Shown here: in pieces, positions 10,035 to 21,195 of the stretch | Layout: every line of letters starts with the position of its first letter | How positions within the stretch are numbered: the stretch's first letter is position 1 | Assembly (NCBI GenBank): GCA_963932145.1 | Contig: OZ010574.1 | Location: 61,980,878-62,044,877, forward strand | Length of the DNA: 64,000 nt | From: Acanthosepion lycidas | Lineage: Eukaryota; Mollusca; Cephalopoda; Sepiida; Sepiidae | Direction: 5' to 3' | The notes under the pieces: generated by a model | Told to the model about the DNA's origin: nothing | Databases searched by the model: none | The model's input: the letters and a program-made list of their open reading frames with translations, nothing else | Translations under genes and position numbers: made by a program

Positions 10035-10870
10035 AAGATCTATCTTCTTCAGGACATCACAAAACATGGCTCTCCACAATTTCCTGTTCTTTTATCTTTT
10101 AGCAAATATTGGTCTTTTTGTGAGGTCTCCTAAACCCTGTTGCACTTGTTAGGTTGGCTAGGCATTGCTTTCCTCTATCCCTCTTGTCTTTAATATGTCC
10201 TGTGAGTATCAAAGTTTCCAATCCCTATTTCCTCATTAGGTAACCTAGAAATTCCAGTTTTATTTTTCTGATATTAAGTATGGGCCATTTTTTCTTTCTT
10301 TTTTTCCCCTTTTTCTCTAAAATTTCATCATTGTTCACATGTTCAGTCTATGGTTTTCTGTAGAACCATATTTCTGTTACTTCAAGTCTATTCTTCAACT
10401 GAGATTGTCCAGTGTTCACTACCATATAGGAGGACTGATACAGTTAAGTAGTTTTTTTTTTTTTCTAATGTGATGGTCCTATTTCTTATTATATTGCTTA
10501 GCTTTTGGAAAGTATCTTTTGCTATCCAATGTGACTTCAGATTTTGGTGTTGTATTTTTTGTCCTCTGTTAAGCATTTTTCAGATATTTAAATTTTTGCC
10601 TTTGTTTGATTTAGGTATCTCAAATGTGTAATTTGCATGTTGGGCAGTTCTTTTTACTGACAATCATACGTTCTATCTTCTTGCAATTGATATTTAGTCC
10701 TTTCTTCTTGCTTTCCTTCACTACGTTCTGTAGGAGTTCTTGCAGTTTTCTTTCTGTGTCTGCTATCGACACTATGTCATCTGTATCTTTTATGTTGTTA
10801 AGATTGTAGCTGCCAATAGCTTCATGTAAAATTGGTGTTTGGTATTGTAAAGCTATCGAATGACAGCATT
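10035..10870 (-). mobile_element. LINE-B ORF2 fragment with RT active-site region
   Basis: The longest uninterrupted LINE-B piece. On the minus strand from about 10830 downward it reads DTDDIVSIADTERKLQELL, then a Lys-rich KGLNINCKKIERM block, KLSNIIRNRTITLE, LLYGSEHWTIS and the MRKE-type C-terminus, ending in the 3' region near 10050. The first block is the reverse-transcriptase catalytic box of non-LTR elements, normally (Y/F)ADD. Here the residues before DD are D-T, so the active-site motif is altered. Several frameshifts and stops are present. Dead element; integrase/endonuclease parts are absent. Confidence 0.85.
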
Positions 10871-12160
10871 GGAAATCATAGAACCAAAAGATATGGAAAA
10901 TATTGGCAAGAACAAGAAAAAAATGGCTTTAAGAATATCACAAAGAAACATTTTTAAAAAATTAAGTGCAATAAGCAAAAAAAGTGGATTGATCAGCAAA
11001 ATATGATTTGATTAATCAGTAAAATATGATTTGAAACTTTTGATGCAGATGTAAACAGAAAAAAATAGATGCAGGATATTAAAAACATTTATTAAATAAA
11101 TAAAACTACCACGCTTAAGTAAAGCTCACAGAGACATCTAAGTTGGGTGAAGAAGTACCTGAAAACTAATTTAAGTACAGCAATTTTTATTGATGAATGT
11201 AGCGTTACATCAATTTTATTGATGAATGTAGTGTGACATCAGCCAGTTTACATCAGTGACCATAGCAGAGCATATTGAGCAGAGTACCTCCATCAAATTA
11301 CCCACAACCACCACATCCCTTCCTCATAACAGATCTAACAACTGATTCAATAGAATCTTTACATTTCATGTCAGCAAAAAGCATTTTTATACAAACTACG
11401 GTGGTTATGATTTCTCTTTACTTGACTTTTTTTTTGATTATTTTTGTACCTACTGTCATAAAAAAAGTTTATCTAATATCCTGAAAATTTTTACCCACAT
11501 CAACTGCTTAATGAAAATCTAATCGAGAAAGTGCCTAATTGTTGTAACCCAGCTCAAGGTTTCTGAATAGAGTAATTAAATAACTGTTGGTAATGAACGA
11601 TAATACTTAGGACAAGAACAACACATAAGATTTGCCAGCAGCGCAGAGAATTAGTCTAGAAGTGAATCAAGTGAATTCCACAATGAATCTCCAACTCTAG
11701 GATATCTACCAACTGTCCCATGTGGTCAGATGTGGCACAAGATCGAATTTAATGTTGGGTATCCGAGCCCATAGACGCAGCCAAAAATTCTCCATAGCTG
11801 TTTCCCAAGACGAGACTGCCCTTCAATATAGCCTTGTCAGGAGGCAAAAGGATTTCCAGGAATGTTTCCATCAATGGAAATGATGCTGGATAAAGTGTGT
11901 GACTTCAAAAGGGGACTATTTCATAGGAGATTAAATATTGAATTGATATGTGTTGTAGTTTTATTTTTATAGCACTAGTCCCAATACTTTTTCATCAGTT
12001 CTAGTACAAGTCATATTTCTGTTTATACAAGATGGCAAAAACTCTACAGAATATTGGCACAAGGGAATGATAGTTTCATGGAAATACAGCACCATTACCA
12101 AAATCTGGCAGATGGCCAGTTGTACAGTGGCAGTTGAAAATTAGACTGAGTTTCTCCCCG
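10871..12160. other. no gene seen
   Basis: AT-rich with short unconnected frames. A small tandem pair ('ttattgatgaatgtag' twice at about 11189-11231) is the only structure noted. The moderately GC-richer patch at 11660-11900 has no recognisable product. Confidence 0.55.
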
Positions 12161-12171
12161 AGTGATTGACT

Positions 12172-12172
12172 C

Positions 12173-12200
<28 letters not shown>
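12172..12200. repeat. poly(A) tract
   Basis: Uninterrupted A-run following a short non-repetitive stretch. It could be a retroposon tail, but no family was recognised upstream. Confidence 0.9.
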
Positions 12201-12204
<4 letters not shown>

Positions 12205-12424
12205 TTACATAAAAAGTCACTTTCTCTCTACATGTGTGTATGCAAGAGAGAGAGACAAGAGAAAAAGACAAGAAAGGTTGAGTGCACACAGAGAAAATTA
12301 ATTTTAGCAAAGACAATGGGACTCTTATATTTGAAAAAGCATGTATATGGGAAAGAATCAGTTCAGATGTGACAGTTTAAGGAGATGACAAATATGGCAG
12401 TTAGTTCCATAAATGGTTTTTATT

Positions 12425-12990
12425 TCATAATAGAAGAAGAGGAAGAAGAGGAAAAAGAAGAAAAAAGAAAAAGAATAGAAAAAAGAATAGAAAAAGAATA
12501 GAATAGAAAAAGAATAGAATAGAAAAAGAAGAAATAGAAAAAGAAAAAATAGAAAAAAGAAAAAAGAATAGAAAGAGAATAGAAAATGAAGAATAGAAAA
12601 AATAGAAAAAAGAAAAAAAGAATAGAAAAAAGAATAGAAAAAAGAATAGAAAATGAAGAATAGAAAAAAGAAAAAGAAGAAAAAAAAGAAGAAAAAAAAG
12701 AAGAAAAAAAAGAAGAAAAAAAAGAAGAAAAAAAAGAAGAAAAAAAAGAAGAAAAAAAAGAAGAAAAAAGAAGAAAAAAAAGAAGAAAAAAGAAGAAAAA
12801 AAAGAAGAAAAAAGAAGAAAAAAGAAGAAAAAAGAAGAAAAAAGAAAAATGGAAGACAAGAAGAATATCAAAAAAAAAGAATAGAAAAAAGAAAAGGATA
12901 AAAGAAAGAATAAAAAAAAGAAGAGTAAAAAAAGAATAATAAAAAAAAATTTTTTTTTTTAAAAAATTCAAGAAGAAAAAATAAAAATAA
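12425..12990. repeat. ~560-bp purine (A/G) tract
   Basis: Almost entirely A and G on the plus strand. It is built from irregular units such as aatagaaaaag and aaaaaaagaaga, with a regular 11-13 bp core at about 12680-12840. The large frames over it (Phe/Ser-rich on minus, Lys/Glu-rich on plus) are translation artefacts. It may have started as a GAA-rich LINE-B tail, but no LINE-B body is visible beside it. Confidence 0.95.
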
Positions 12991-13439
12991 AGGAATATCA
13001 TGAGAATAAATTAGTTTCTTGTTTTGGCAAAGTCACTGAAAGCAGTCAGTGCTGCAGAGATTTAATCAAATCATAACCTTCACACTTTTGCCTTCTTTGC
13101 ACAAAGAGGTGCATCCAGGAAACCTATGCAACTGCCAGTGCAAACTGTTCTCTGCACACTAACGAACCTTTGTTTCGTATTTTACGTGCCTCCCCACCAT
13201 TAATATTTTTCAATATCTCAGAACAAATAAAAACAAAAAGAATTAATTTCTTTCTCTGGGAAAATAATTGTTATTTCTGTTATGAAAATATCCCCCATTT
13301 TGTTTTTTTAAACCTTCAAATCCATTTTCTCTTTTTTCAATTACTTTTTCTTGAGTTAGGCTTATTTTCACCACAATCCACATTTATTTTCTTTTTATAA
13401 AACTCTACCAGTCATTTTACACCTTCATCTATCTGCAAA

Positions 13440-13925
13440 AAGGCTTACAGCTTCATCATGTTGAAGCACAAAGGTAAGCAATATTGAGCCTGGTTAGTAC
13501 CAAGATGGGTGACTGCTTGAGAATACCAGGTGATGTAAGTTTGGGTGCGACAGTGATGTAGTAAATATCAGCTCAGAATTGGAAATCAGATACCCAACTT
13601 CCAATTTCAGTTGGGTTCATTATATACATCAGAATATTCTCAAAATATTCAGAATATTGATCACAATATTCTCAGAATATTTTCAGAATATTCTGATAAA
13701 TATTCTCAGAATTGGAAATTGGATACCTAACTCTACCCAACTCCTAATTTCAGTTGAGTTCATTATATATACAAAAATGCAAATACCTTTAGGAAAAGTA
13801 TGAAGCTACCTCTTCTCCCCCAGCTAAGGGTTAATTAGGACTTGTGTCAGTAAAGCATTATTATACCTAAAAATGTTTCTGGCTTTAAATCACCTGTAAA
13901 AATTTGATAAACCATAAAAAACAAA
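13440..13925 (+). mobile_element. SINE-5S with internally duplicated body
   Basis: Shortened 5S head ('ggtaagcaatattgagcctgg', 'agatgggtgactgcttga', 'gaataccaggtg'), then the body. The block 'cagaattggaaatcagatac..ccaatttcagttgggttcatt' is repeated at about 13571-13625 and 13702-13765. The copies are separated by an AT-rich tandem of 'aatattctcaga' variants (13630-13700). The usual tail 'ctggctttaaatcacctg' ends the element. Confidence 0.85.
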
Positions 13926-14049
13926 CCATAATTTTCAGTTTTATTATTTTTGTTTCTCTTTTAATTTTTAGATTCATTTCTCCCTGAAGGGAAGCTGTTT
14001 TTCACAAAAGCAGAAACTGCAAGTGGCAACAAACAAAAATCTGATACGA

Positions 14050-14243
14050 GATGAATCAAAGGCAAGAGGGACAGAGGAATACAATGCTTAGTGAGCTTGA
14101 GTTAATGGATGGCAGAATAGAGCTTAAGAGAAATAACAGAAACACAAAGTTTATTAAGAGCTACAAGGAACAGGAGGTTGTGAAGAGCCATGATCACCTA
14201 TATCTTAAGAGGAGACAGCACAAAGAAAAGAAGGAAAAATTAC

Positions 14244-14252
<9 letters not shown>
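14050..14252 (+). mobile_element. LINE-B 3' end fragment
   Basis: Plus-strand LINE-B terminus: '..agagggacagagga..', 'tgagcttgagttaatggatg', then 'gttgtgaagagccatgatcacc' and an A/G-rich end. The frame 14051-14248 is a relic of the ORF2 C-terminus, with several frame shifts relative to other copies. Confidence 0.75.

Positions 14253-14278
<26 letters not shown>
14253..14278. repeat. (TA)n microsatellite
   Basis: TA repeat between the LINE-B end and a transposon-end-like sequence. Confidence 0.9.
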
Positions 14279-14283
<5 letters not shown>

Positions 14284-14320
14284 GGTGGCAATAAAGTCTG
14301 TATACAGTTACTTATGATAA
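14279..14320 (+). mobile_element. possible DNA-transposon terminal fragment
   Basis: 'cagggtggcaataaagtctg' resembles the outer end of Tc1/mariner-type elements (cag-g-gt-type start). No opposite end is seen nearby, so this is a weak call. Confidence 0.3.
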
Positions 14321-14487
14321 AAAAAACAAAGCATTGAAGCAGGTGGCTTGCTGTTGAAATATTATCGGTATTTAATTTACTATTGTTTACCATAGCATTT
14401 TATTGTTATTGACCAGAACTATTTTAATAATAAATTTCTGAACTGTTGATTAATTGCCTTATCTTAATTGTTATTGTAAGTAACTGT

Positions 14488-15659
14488 TGTTATGCCCGGG
14501 GTTTTGTTGGACTACGATAGCCGGGACGCAACGAGAAAATAAAAAAAAAAAAAATAAGTAAGAGATCCCAAGGTTCGATATAAAAATAAAGAAAAGAACG
14601 TTGGGAGGGGAATTCTCCAATTCCGGACGTCAGTAAACGCAGAGAGAAAATGAACTATACGCAGACACAGAACAATAGAAGACAACATGAGAATATATAA
14701 TACAAAGATTTTATTCATAGAATACACAAAGTGTGAATGTAAGAAAAAGAAAAAGAAAACTAAATAATACAAGGGATGGGGAGATAAGTTACCAATTAAA
14801 CAGATATTAATGCAGTGAAATACTTATGAATATGGAGATAGCAGATTATAAGATATGGAAAAACATGCAGAAACTTACATAAGGTTGGAATCGACGTTGA
14901 TTGACTATTATCGGGGTACAGTTTGTTCAAAAGGATATTCATACACCTCTGAAAGCAAAGGGTGGGATTGACAATGTTCTAATATGAATTTTTGACTGGC
15001 GATGTCCAATCCGGGTTGATGGCGAGGAGAACACACAGAAAAATCACGGGAGTGTAGCCGACTTGGGTTGAGGATGTTGATCTAGATTATCTCGTCGGTC
15101 CTTTGGTTTTTGGTGGCATCTAATTCTTCTGGCATCAAACAACGAAGTCTGGTTCTGATGTCAACTGCTTCTTCTAATGGCAAATAGCTAAGACTGGTCT
15201 TGGTGACGTCTGATTCCTCTGATTGCCAGCAACTATGTTAGATCGTTGTTACCTCAACACGTGTGAAACGAAAAACTGCTATATGTTGAGTCACATGCTG
15301 GCCCCCAAAAAGGTATGCGTCATTCACGGACCCTGTTAATCTCATTCGCACTTATGTCAAACAGCGTTCATTTTGGCCTATGACTATGGACCTGGTTAAT
15401 ATCATTCACATCTATCTGTCAAACAGCGTTTGTTTGGCCTACGCATCAGGGACCAGGTAGGAAATGGGGGTAGAAGGGAAGGTTCTTTTCCGAGAACTGG
15501 CCCTGACTCATCTGAGTACAAAAAATATATATCCCACAATCTGCATATTCAAGAAATAAAGAATTTATTAAGATTCATGTTTTGTCGCAAATACACAAGG
15601 TACTGAAAATATACTTATAAAATCTGAGGTGAGGGTACAAATATGGGCTTAACGTAACA
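14488..15659. mobile_element. solo LTR-like element, 1172 bp
   Basis: Starts TGTTATGCCCGGGG and ends TTAACGTAACA, so it has the TG...CA ends of LTRs with short inverted termini (TGTTA/TAACA). It is flanked by the identical 4-bp target duplication CTGT at 14484-14487 and 15660-15663. The interior is non-coding, with AATAAA-type signals near 15556. A second LTR, primer-binding site and gag-pol are absent, so the most likely reading is a solo LTR left by recombination. A non-autonomous DNA element with 4-bp duplication is the alternative. Orientation is not decided. Confidence 0.75.
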
Positions 15660-15663
15660 CTGT

Positions 15664-16130
15664 GTAGTGACTTTATTTCCACTTTGTATATGTTCGAATC
15701 TCACCATAGCTGATTTGTCAGGAAGGAGACTTCCTGATGTCTGACTGGAGGGGTTGATCCCATTGTGTAGCACCTTTGAAAAGTGCCTGAAAACCATACC
15801 ACAGGCTGACCCAAGCCTTGTGAGTGAAAATGGATAGACGAAACCCTTGAGAGCAGCCGATAACTGTCCTAGCACAAAGACAAGGCAATGTGGCTGAGGA
15901 CGAGTGTGCTGGCCTTGTTCAAATTGTTGATCATGCTAGATAACCCACTCTTTCCCGGAAACTGTAAACTAAAGTCTGCTCAGCATAGTTGCAGTATAAA
16001 CCACAGGTAGGCTCAGTGGGTGTTAAATAAACACAAATGCGTCTGAGCAAGCGTCTGCAATAGGGATTGGCTAGATGCCCTAGTAGACGGGTCTCCTTGA
16101 ATACGACTGGCCAGCTATACTAATACATTA
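15664..16130 (-). repeat. dispersed repeat D, copy 1
   Basis: Reverse-complement relative of 33440-33905: shared blocks include 'aaccataccacaggctgacccaagcctt' versus 'aaggcttgggtcaaaccttggtatggtt' and the 'ggccttgttc' region. The solo LTR inserted next to its edge. No coding frame recognised. Confidence 0.75.
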
Positions 16131-16236
16131 TATAACACAACTTCAAAATCAAAATTATAGAGAACGAATATTATTTATGAGTTCAAAAACCAAACTCATA
16201 AATAATTATTATATAACATACTTATGAACATTAATA

Positions 16237-16445
16237 TGTATGTACCAGTCCTCATAAAAATGTTTGACACTTTTGTAAGTGGGGGTACTATACTGTCTAA
16301 GTAGTCCACCACTTATGTACTTCAGGCCACTGGTGAGTATTATATTGTGTTGATGTTATAAAGATTACCATTTTCATTTCCAACTTCCATTCTGGGTATT
16401 CTGCATGCAGTAACCTTTTCTTGGTTACAACAATTATATTGGTCA
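16237..16445 (+). repeat. dispersed repeat E, copy 1
   Basis: Shares 'gtaagtgggggta', 'ttgatgttataaagattacc' and 'cagtaaccttttcttggttacaaca' with 54295-54630, and more weakly with 42450-42685. Class unknown. Confidence 0.7.
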
Positions 16446-16960
16446 TACTACTACATGCCTATCTAGATGGCTCACATTGCACCTACCTGACCATAGCTCA
16501 ATTAGGACTCATTTAAACACACACAAAAATCTACCAAACTCCATCTACAATATAGTCATAGAAAATACAAGTGTAATAGCCTTATCCACATGTAAAAAAA
16601 AAGATTAAAAGTAATGGAAGCACTAATAGTAAAAATGGAAACCCTCATTAGCTACGAACACAGCCACGATGTGCTTACCATGTTTGGAAAATAAAACATC
16701 CTTATAACTTCAGATGCGTGTATAAAAAACGTACATTCATTTAAAAATGAATGCCATTCTTGATAATAGCTAAAAAAAACATACAAAAGTGCTTGGATAT
16801 GCAGAACTTTTGGATAGTTTTTACACAGTGTCCAGAAAAAAAACAAAAAAAAACACTTGTATAAATGCAAGAAAAATTAAATAAAAAGCTTAATTGCACT
16901 ACCTTGACAGTCATCTTTAACAAAACTTGTAGAAAAGTGGGATTGCTGCCCAAATATCTA
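16446..16960. other. no gene seen
   Basis: AT-rich DNA. Overlapping minus-strand frames at 16652-16953 are Phe/Cys-rich and look like chance frames. Confidence 0.5.
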
Positions 16961-16966
16961 TATCTA

Positions 16967-17025
16967 TATAATAAAAAGGCTTAAACACTAATATGGAATA
17001 TTAGTGTTTAAGCCTTTTTATTATA
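16967..17025. repeat. perfect 28-bp inverted repeat
   Basis: Arms 16967-16994 and 16998-17025 are exact reverse complements (ataaaaaggcttaaacact and complement), with a 3-bp loop GGA. It is a short foldback, possibly the remnant ends of a DNA element or a palindromic Helitron-like end. Confidence 0.9.
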
Positions 17026-17166
17026 TCCTTACTCTGTCCTGGACATTGAGTTCTACCTGGATTCTATCCTCTCAGAATTTTTTATTAAAAAAATATACAT
17101 GTATATGTATGCACCTATGTATATATATTTATATATTTTGCATATGTATGTGTATATTTACCACTA

Positions 17167-17168
<2 letters not shown>

Positions 17169-17219
<51 letters not shown>
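17169..17219. repeat. (TA)n microsatellite
   Basis: About 50 bp of TA. Confidence 0.95.
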
Positions 17220-17221
<2 letters not shown>

Positions 17222-17644
17222 AGCAAACTTGATTTTTTAGAAAAAGGCTTCTGAGATTGACTATTACTGATAAATGGTGAATATGAGGATGAGCTGCTGC
17301 CTGCCCGTATAATGTAATTATGGGAGACTGATTTACCCAAATACTCATTTATCCCCTCTTTTTTTTTAGGTTAACAATTGTGACATGCCAGTGATGTGAT
17401 ATTTTTTCAAGATATCTATCAATGGAACAGAGCAGAGAGAGAAATGGATCTAGAACTTTTCCAACATAAAGAACCTTCAGAGTTTTTCAATTCTGTTTAC
17501 TATGTTGATGACCATCATACGCCTATGTACTATCTAAAATTTTAGGGTGTGGAGAATTTATGAAAAAGAAGAACTGTTTTTAGCTCTTGGGCCTTTTAAG
17601 ACATCTGCAATCATGAATCGTCAAATATTCTTTGTTATCTGTGA

Positions 17645-17970
17645 ATTGCCATGACTTCTTGAGGCTTACAGCCACATCAAACATCGATCCCTGTACGATC
17701 ACCGAAGTTAAGCAATGTTGAGCCTGTTCAGTGCCTAGATGAATGACCGATTGGGAATACCAGATTCTGTAAGATGTTTGGGTGATGTCATGGCTAATGG
17801 CTCAAAATTGTTAATCAACGAGCTGTGTTTCAATTCCAGTTGGTTTCATTACATTCACTTACACACAAGTACTCTTGGGAACGGTATGAATCCGCCTCTT
17901 CTCTCCCCAGCTATGGGTTAATCAGTAAGAGTTGTATCACTAAAACCATTATTATCGCAAAAAAATAATA
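17645..17970 (+). mobile_element. SINE-5S, 3'-truncated
   Basis: 5S-like head ('acgatcaccgaagttaagca', 'gcctagatgaatgaccgatt', 'gggaataccag') and body ('atgaatccgcctcttctc', 'gctatgggttaatcagtaag'). The usual tail is missing; the element ends in an A/T stretch at about 17960 and the LINE-A copy begins directly after it. Confidence 0.88.
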
Positions 17971-17984
17971 ATAAAAATTGCCAT

Positions 17985-18690
17985 CAGGATGGATGATGCC
18001 CAACCCCCTGAGACCGCCTGTCTGTGCCTGCTTGGTCTCATGCTGTCCACTGACCTGAAGTGGAACAACTACATTGAATCTATAGCTTCATCTACCGCAA
18101 GGAAAGTTGGTTCTCTGTGTCATGCTAGAAGGTTTTTCTTGCCCAAGTCCATCCTTCAGATCTACCATCCATTCGTCCTTAGATTGAATACTGTTGCCAT
18201 ATATGGTTTGGTGTCCCCACTGTTCATCTCGAGGTTCTTGACAAAATCCAACGATGGGTCTGGAATGTGATAGATCCTGACCTGGCATCTTGACTCCAGC
18301 CACTTTCTTACAAACGTGATGTGGCTTCCCTCTGTCTTTTCTACAAATATTTTCATGGCAACTGCTCGGACAAGATATTTTCACTGGTACCCTGACTGCA
18401 TGAATTTAAGTATGCTACTATGTTGGCATCTCAGTCCCACCCTTTCACTGTTGAAACAGTTAAATGTAACCACCTCTTCTACTCCAACAGCTTCTTCTCT
18501 CACACTTCCAGACAGTGGAACTCCCTTCCTCTCACTTGTTTCCCTGATAGATATAATCTTTGAATATTCAAATATAATGTTTTCTTTATCTTTCCCTCAA
18601 ACAACCCTCTTTACTCTTGCTCCCACTCTCTGTAACCTCTTGCATACTAGTGGCACTTCTGCCTTGCTTGGGGTAATAGGCTTAAAAAAA
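17985..18690 (+). mobile_element. LINE-A ORF2 C-terminal region, best-preserved copy
   Basis: Frame 17989 onward reads LGLMLSTDLKWNNYIESIAS, then TARKVGSLCHARRFF and PKSILQIYHP, the region just after the RT domain of jockey/CR1-like ORF2. After a frameshift near 18200 it continues as a 'DPDLAS.LQPLS' stretch, SLCLFYKYFHGNCSDKIFS and the NSLPLTCF tail. The 3' end is 'gccttgcttggggtaatagg' plus A-rich sequence. It is 5'-truncated, without the catalytic RT motifs, and with at least two frame breaks; not functional. Confidence 0.9.
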
Positions 18691-18754
18691 GAAAAAAAAA
18701 AAAGAAAAAAGAAAAAAAGAAAATGCAATATTTACTTGCAAAAAAAGGACTTGT

Positions 18755-18838
18755 TCTTAGAAAAAATGTTTCAGCTTTGAATAACCTACAAATGGTTGAT
18801 AAGCCATAAAAGAAAAAAAAAAAAAAAAAAAAAAAGAT
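18755..18838 (+). mobile_element. SINE-5S tail fragment
   Basis: Only the 3' tail 'tttcagctttgaataacctacaaatggttgataagcca' and a poly(A) run remain. It may be the displaced end of the truncated copy at 17645-17970, since the LINE-A copy lies exactly between the two pieces. Confidence 0.7.
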
Positions 18839-18949
18839 CAAACAAATCGATTATGTTGGTCGAGCAACCATTTTAAAATTTGACATGTTTAGTAGCAGAA
18901 GACTCCAGATTTTAGAAGTTCTACTGATTAAAATAAAAACCCTGTACTT

Positions 18950-19265
18950 ACAGGCAAGGGAAGACAGAGGAGTTTGTGTATATCATTGACAGAACAAGGA
19001 TTAGGAGATATAGCAAAAAGACAAACATTACTAAGTGCTACAAAAGACAGGACGTTGGGGAGAGCCATGATCGTCCACGTTCTTAAAGTACATGGCACAT
19101 GGAAGGCATAGAATGGAACAGAGAGAAATTCAAGGGGTTACAGAGCAAGAAGAAAGGATGATAAAGATTCAAATATAGGTAACAGCAAGCAACAAAGAAG
19201 TGATAGTTGTGGAGAGCCATGATCGCTAACATCCTGAAGAGACTTGGTAATTAAAAGAAAAAGAA
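18950..19265 (+). mobile_element. LINE-B 3' end, two units
   Basis: Two copies of the terminal block: 'gagagccatgatcgtccacg' at about 19061 and 'gagagccatgatcgctaaca' at about 19212. ORF2-like 'gggaagacagaggag' and 'attaggagatatagc' precede them. As at 2.7-3.1 kb, the 3' end seems tandemly duplicated. Confidence 0.75.
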
Positions 19266-19324
19266 CAGAATATTAATTGTTAATAAACAGATTCTACTAG
19301 GAAAAACCTTTCCCTCCTCAGTCT

Positions 19325-19790
19325 TTTTTTCTTTTCCTACAAGATGCCTTAGGGATAAGATATGTCTTGTCTTCTTGGCATGGCCTCCAGTGAAGCTAAT
19401 GTTGCATTGAGCACAATACAGTAGTACAAAGCATATATTGCCCTAAGCTCACTTGACTGCACACAGGCATATCTAATAATTCTACCAAACCAACAGATAA
19501 CTCTTCTCAAATGTAAATCTTCCCACATCTTTCATAGGAAATTCACATATATGTATGTATGAATAAGGACATCTCTACATATACACCTTCATTTACCACT
19601 TTTGTATTCTTTTCATTCAGTTTTGCTCAGGCAATAGAAATATGCTGTTGTTAATTGTGTGTAAATTTTTTTTATATTCATTGAATTGAAGAAACTCTGA
19701 ATGTGTCATCTGATCATTGAAATATTCCTCACTAAACTGGACTATTGCGCTCAACAGCAACTTTGAAAAAGTTTACTGTTCCAAAATCAG
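19325..19790 (+). repeat. direct duplication, uninterrupted copy
   Basis: Aligns with 20700-21620: shared 'ccaacagataa..cttctcaaatgtaa', 'catctttcataggaa', 'catatatgtatgtatgaat', 'ttttcattcagttttg' and 'caacagcaacttt'. This copy has no insertion, so it shows the empty state of the site. Confidence 0.85.
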
Positions 19791-19985
19791 TCATATTTTT
19801 GTCTTTTGTGTGGGACAAAGTCATATGTTTACAGGAATAGTCATATCTTTGGCTTGTCGACAGGAATAGTCATATCCTCACCTTGTTGCTAGGAATAGTC
19901 ATATCTTTGGCGTGAAGACAATATTAGTCATATCTTTGACATGAGGATAGGAAAAGTCATATTTTTACCTTGTGGACAGGAAAAA
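19787..19985. repeat. ~31-bp minisatellite
   Basis: About seven units of 'ggaatagtcatatctttggc' followed by a variable 'ttgtcgacag'-like part. Units differ by substitutions and small gaps. Confidence 0.85.
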
Positions 19986-20294
19986 AATCAAAGAAAAAAA
20001 TCATATTTTCATTTAAAATAGATAACACTTTTTTTTATTAAAATAAGTAATAATTTAATTAATATAACTTAATAAGATAAAAGACTTATTTATTTTATAC
20101 TAATAAAATAAGCAATTATTACGAATTCTTGACATATTTTTCTCATCTTAACCTATTAATGATCACCATCCCATTCTTGGTAGATGTATGAATTGGTCTG
20201 AATTATAAACCTATAATTAATACCAGATTATTTTAGAAATCTTTCTTTAATATTGGATAATGTATAAAATTCACATCAGCTTATTCTTTTTATG

Positions 20295-20595
20295 CTTATG
20301 ACCATATCACATTGAAACATCAGTTCCCATAAGATAACCAAAGTTAAGCAATGCCAAGCCTAGTCACTACCTACATGTGTAACCACTTGGAAATACTAGG
20401 TGCTGTAAGCTTGGATGTGTGGGTGGTGTAATAGATAATGGCTCAGAATTCGTAATCAAAGAGCTGAGTTTCAATTCTAGTTGGTTTCATCATATTCATT
20501 TATATACAAATACCCTTGAGAAAGGTATGAATCCACGTCTTTTCCCCTCAGCTAAGAGTTAATTACTAAGAGATTTATCACTAAAACCCTTATCT

Positions 20596-20629
<34 letters not shown>

Positions 20630-20690
20630 ATTACAACCTAAAAACATTTTCTAGCTTGAAATAACCTGCAAAGGGTTGATAAGAAATGGA
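20295..20690 (+). mobile_element. SINE-5S, near full length
   Basis: Head 'tatgaccatatcacattgaaacatcag', 'aagttaagcaatgccaagcc' and 'cacttggaaatactagg' matches 5S rRNA. The body and the tail 'tctagcttgaaataacctgc..ggttgataag' follow. An A-run of about 35 bp interrupts the element at about 20595-20628. Confidence 0.9.
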
Positions 20691-20699
20691 AAATGGATT

Positions 20700-21158
20700 G
20701 ATCATATTCTTTTTACTTACAGGATTACTCAGGTGTAAGACGTGTCTTGTTCATCAGCAAACGTCATATTGTATCAAACAGATTAGTACACAGCATACAA
20801 TACTCTACGTTTACTTGACAACAGAGAGGCATATTCAATAATTTTAACAAACCAACAGATAAAGAATTCTTCTCAAATGTAAGGCTCTCTACATCTTTCA
20901 TAGGAACAACATATATGTATGTATGAATCAGAACATCACAATGTATACAAAACTACATCCGGTAGCAAGGTCTCTGATCTGAAGATTGAAGGTTTTGAGG
21001 AGCGTTCAACCATCATTTAATAACTATTGTTCCCAGGACCACCCTGACACTGGGTGGTAGCACCTGTAAGGGTCCCAGCTATAGACAAATAGTGAACCCC
21101 CACCAAAACACTATGAAAGTATAAAAATACATTTTTATAGTAAAAACACCAGCAATAC

Positions 21159-21195
<37 letters not shown>

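Noticed and set aside
12420-13001. 193-residue Phe/Ser/Leu-rich open frame on minus and Lys-rich frame on plus
   Set aside because: They translate a purine tract with no stop codons possible in some frames; composition is purely that of the repeat.
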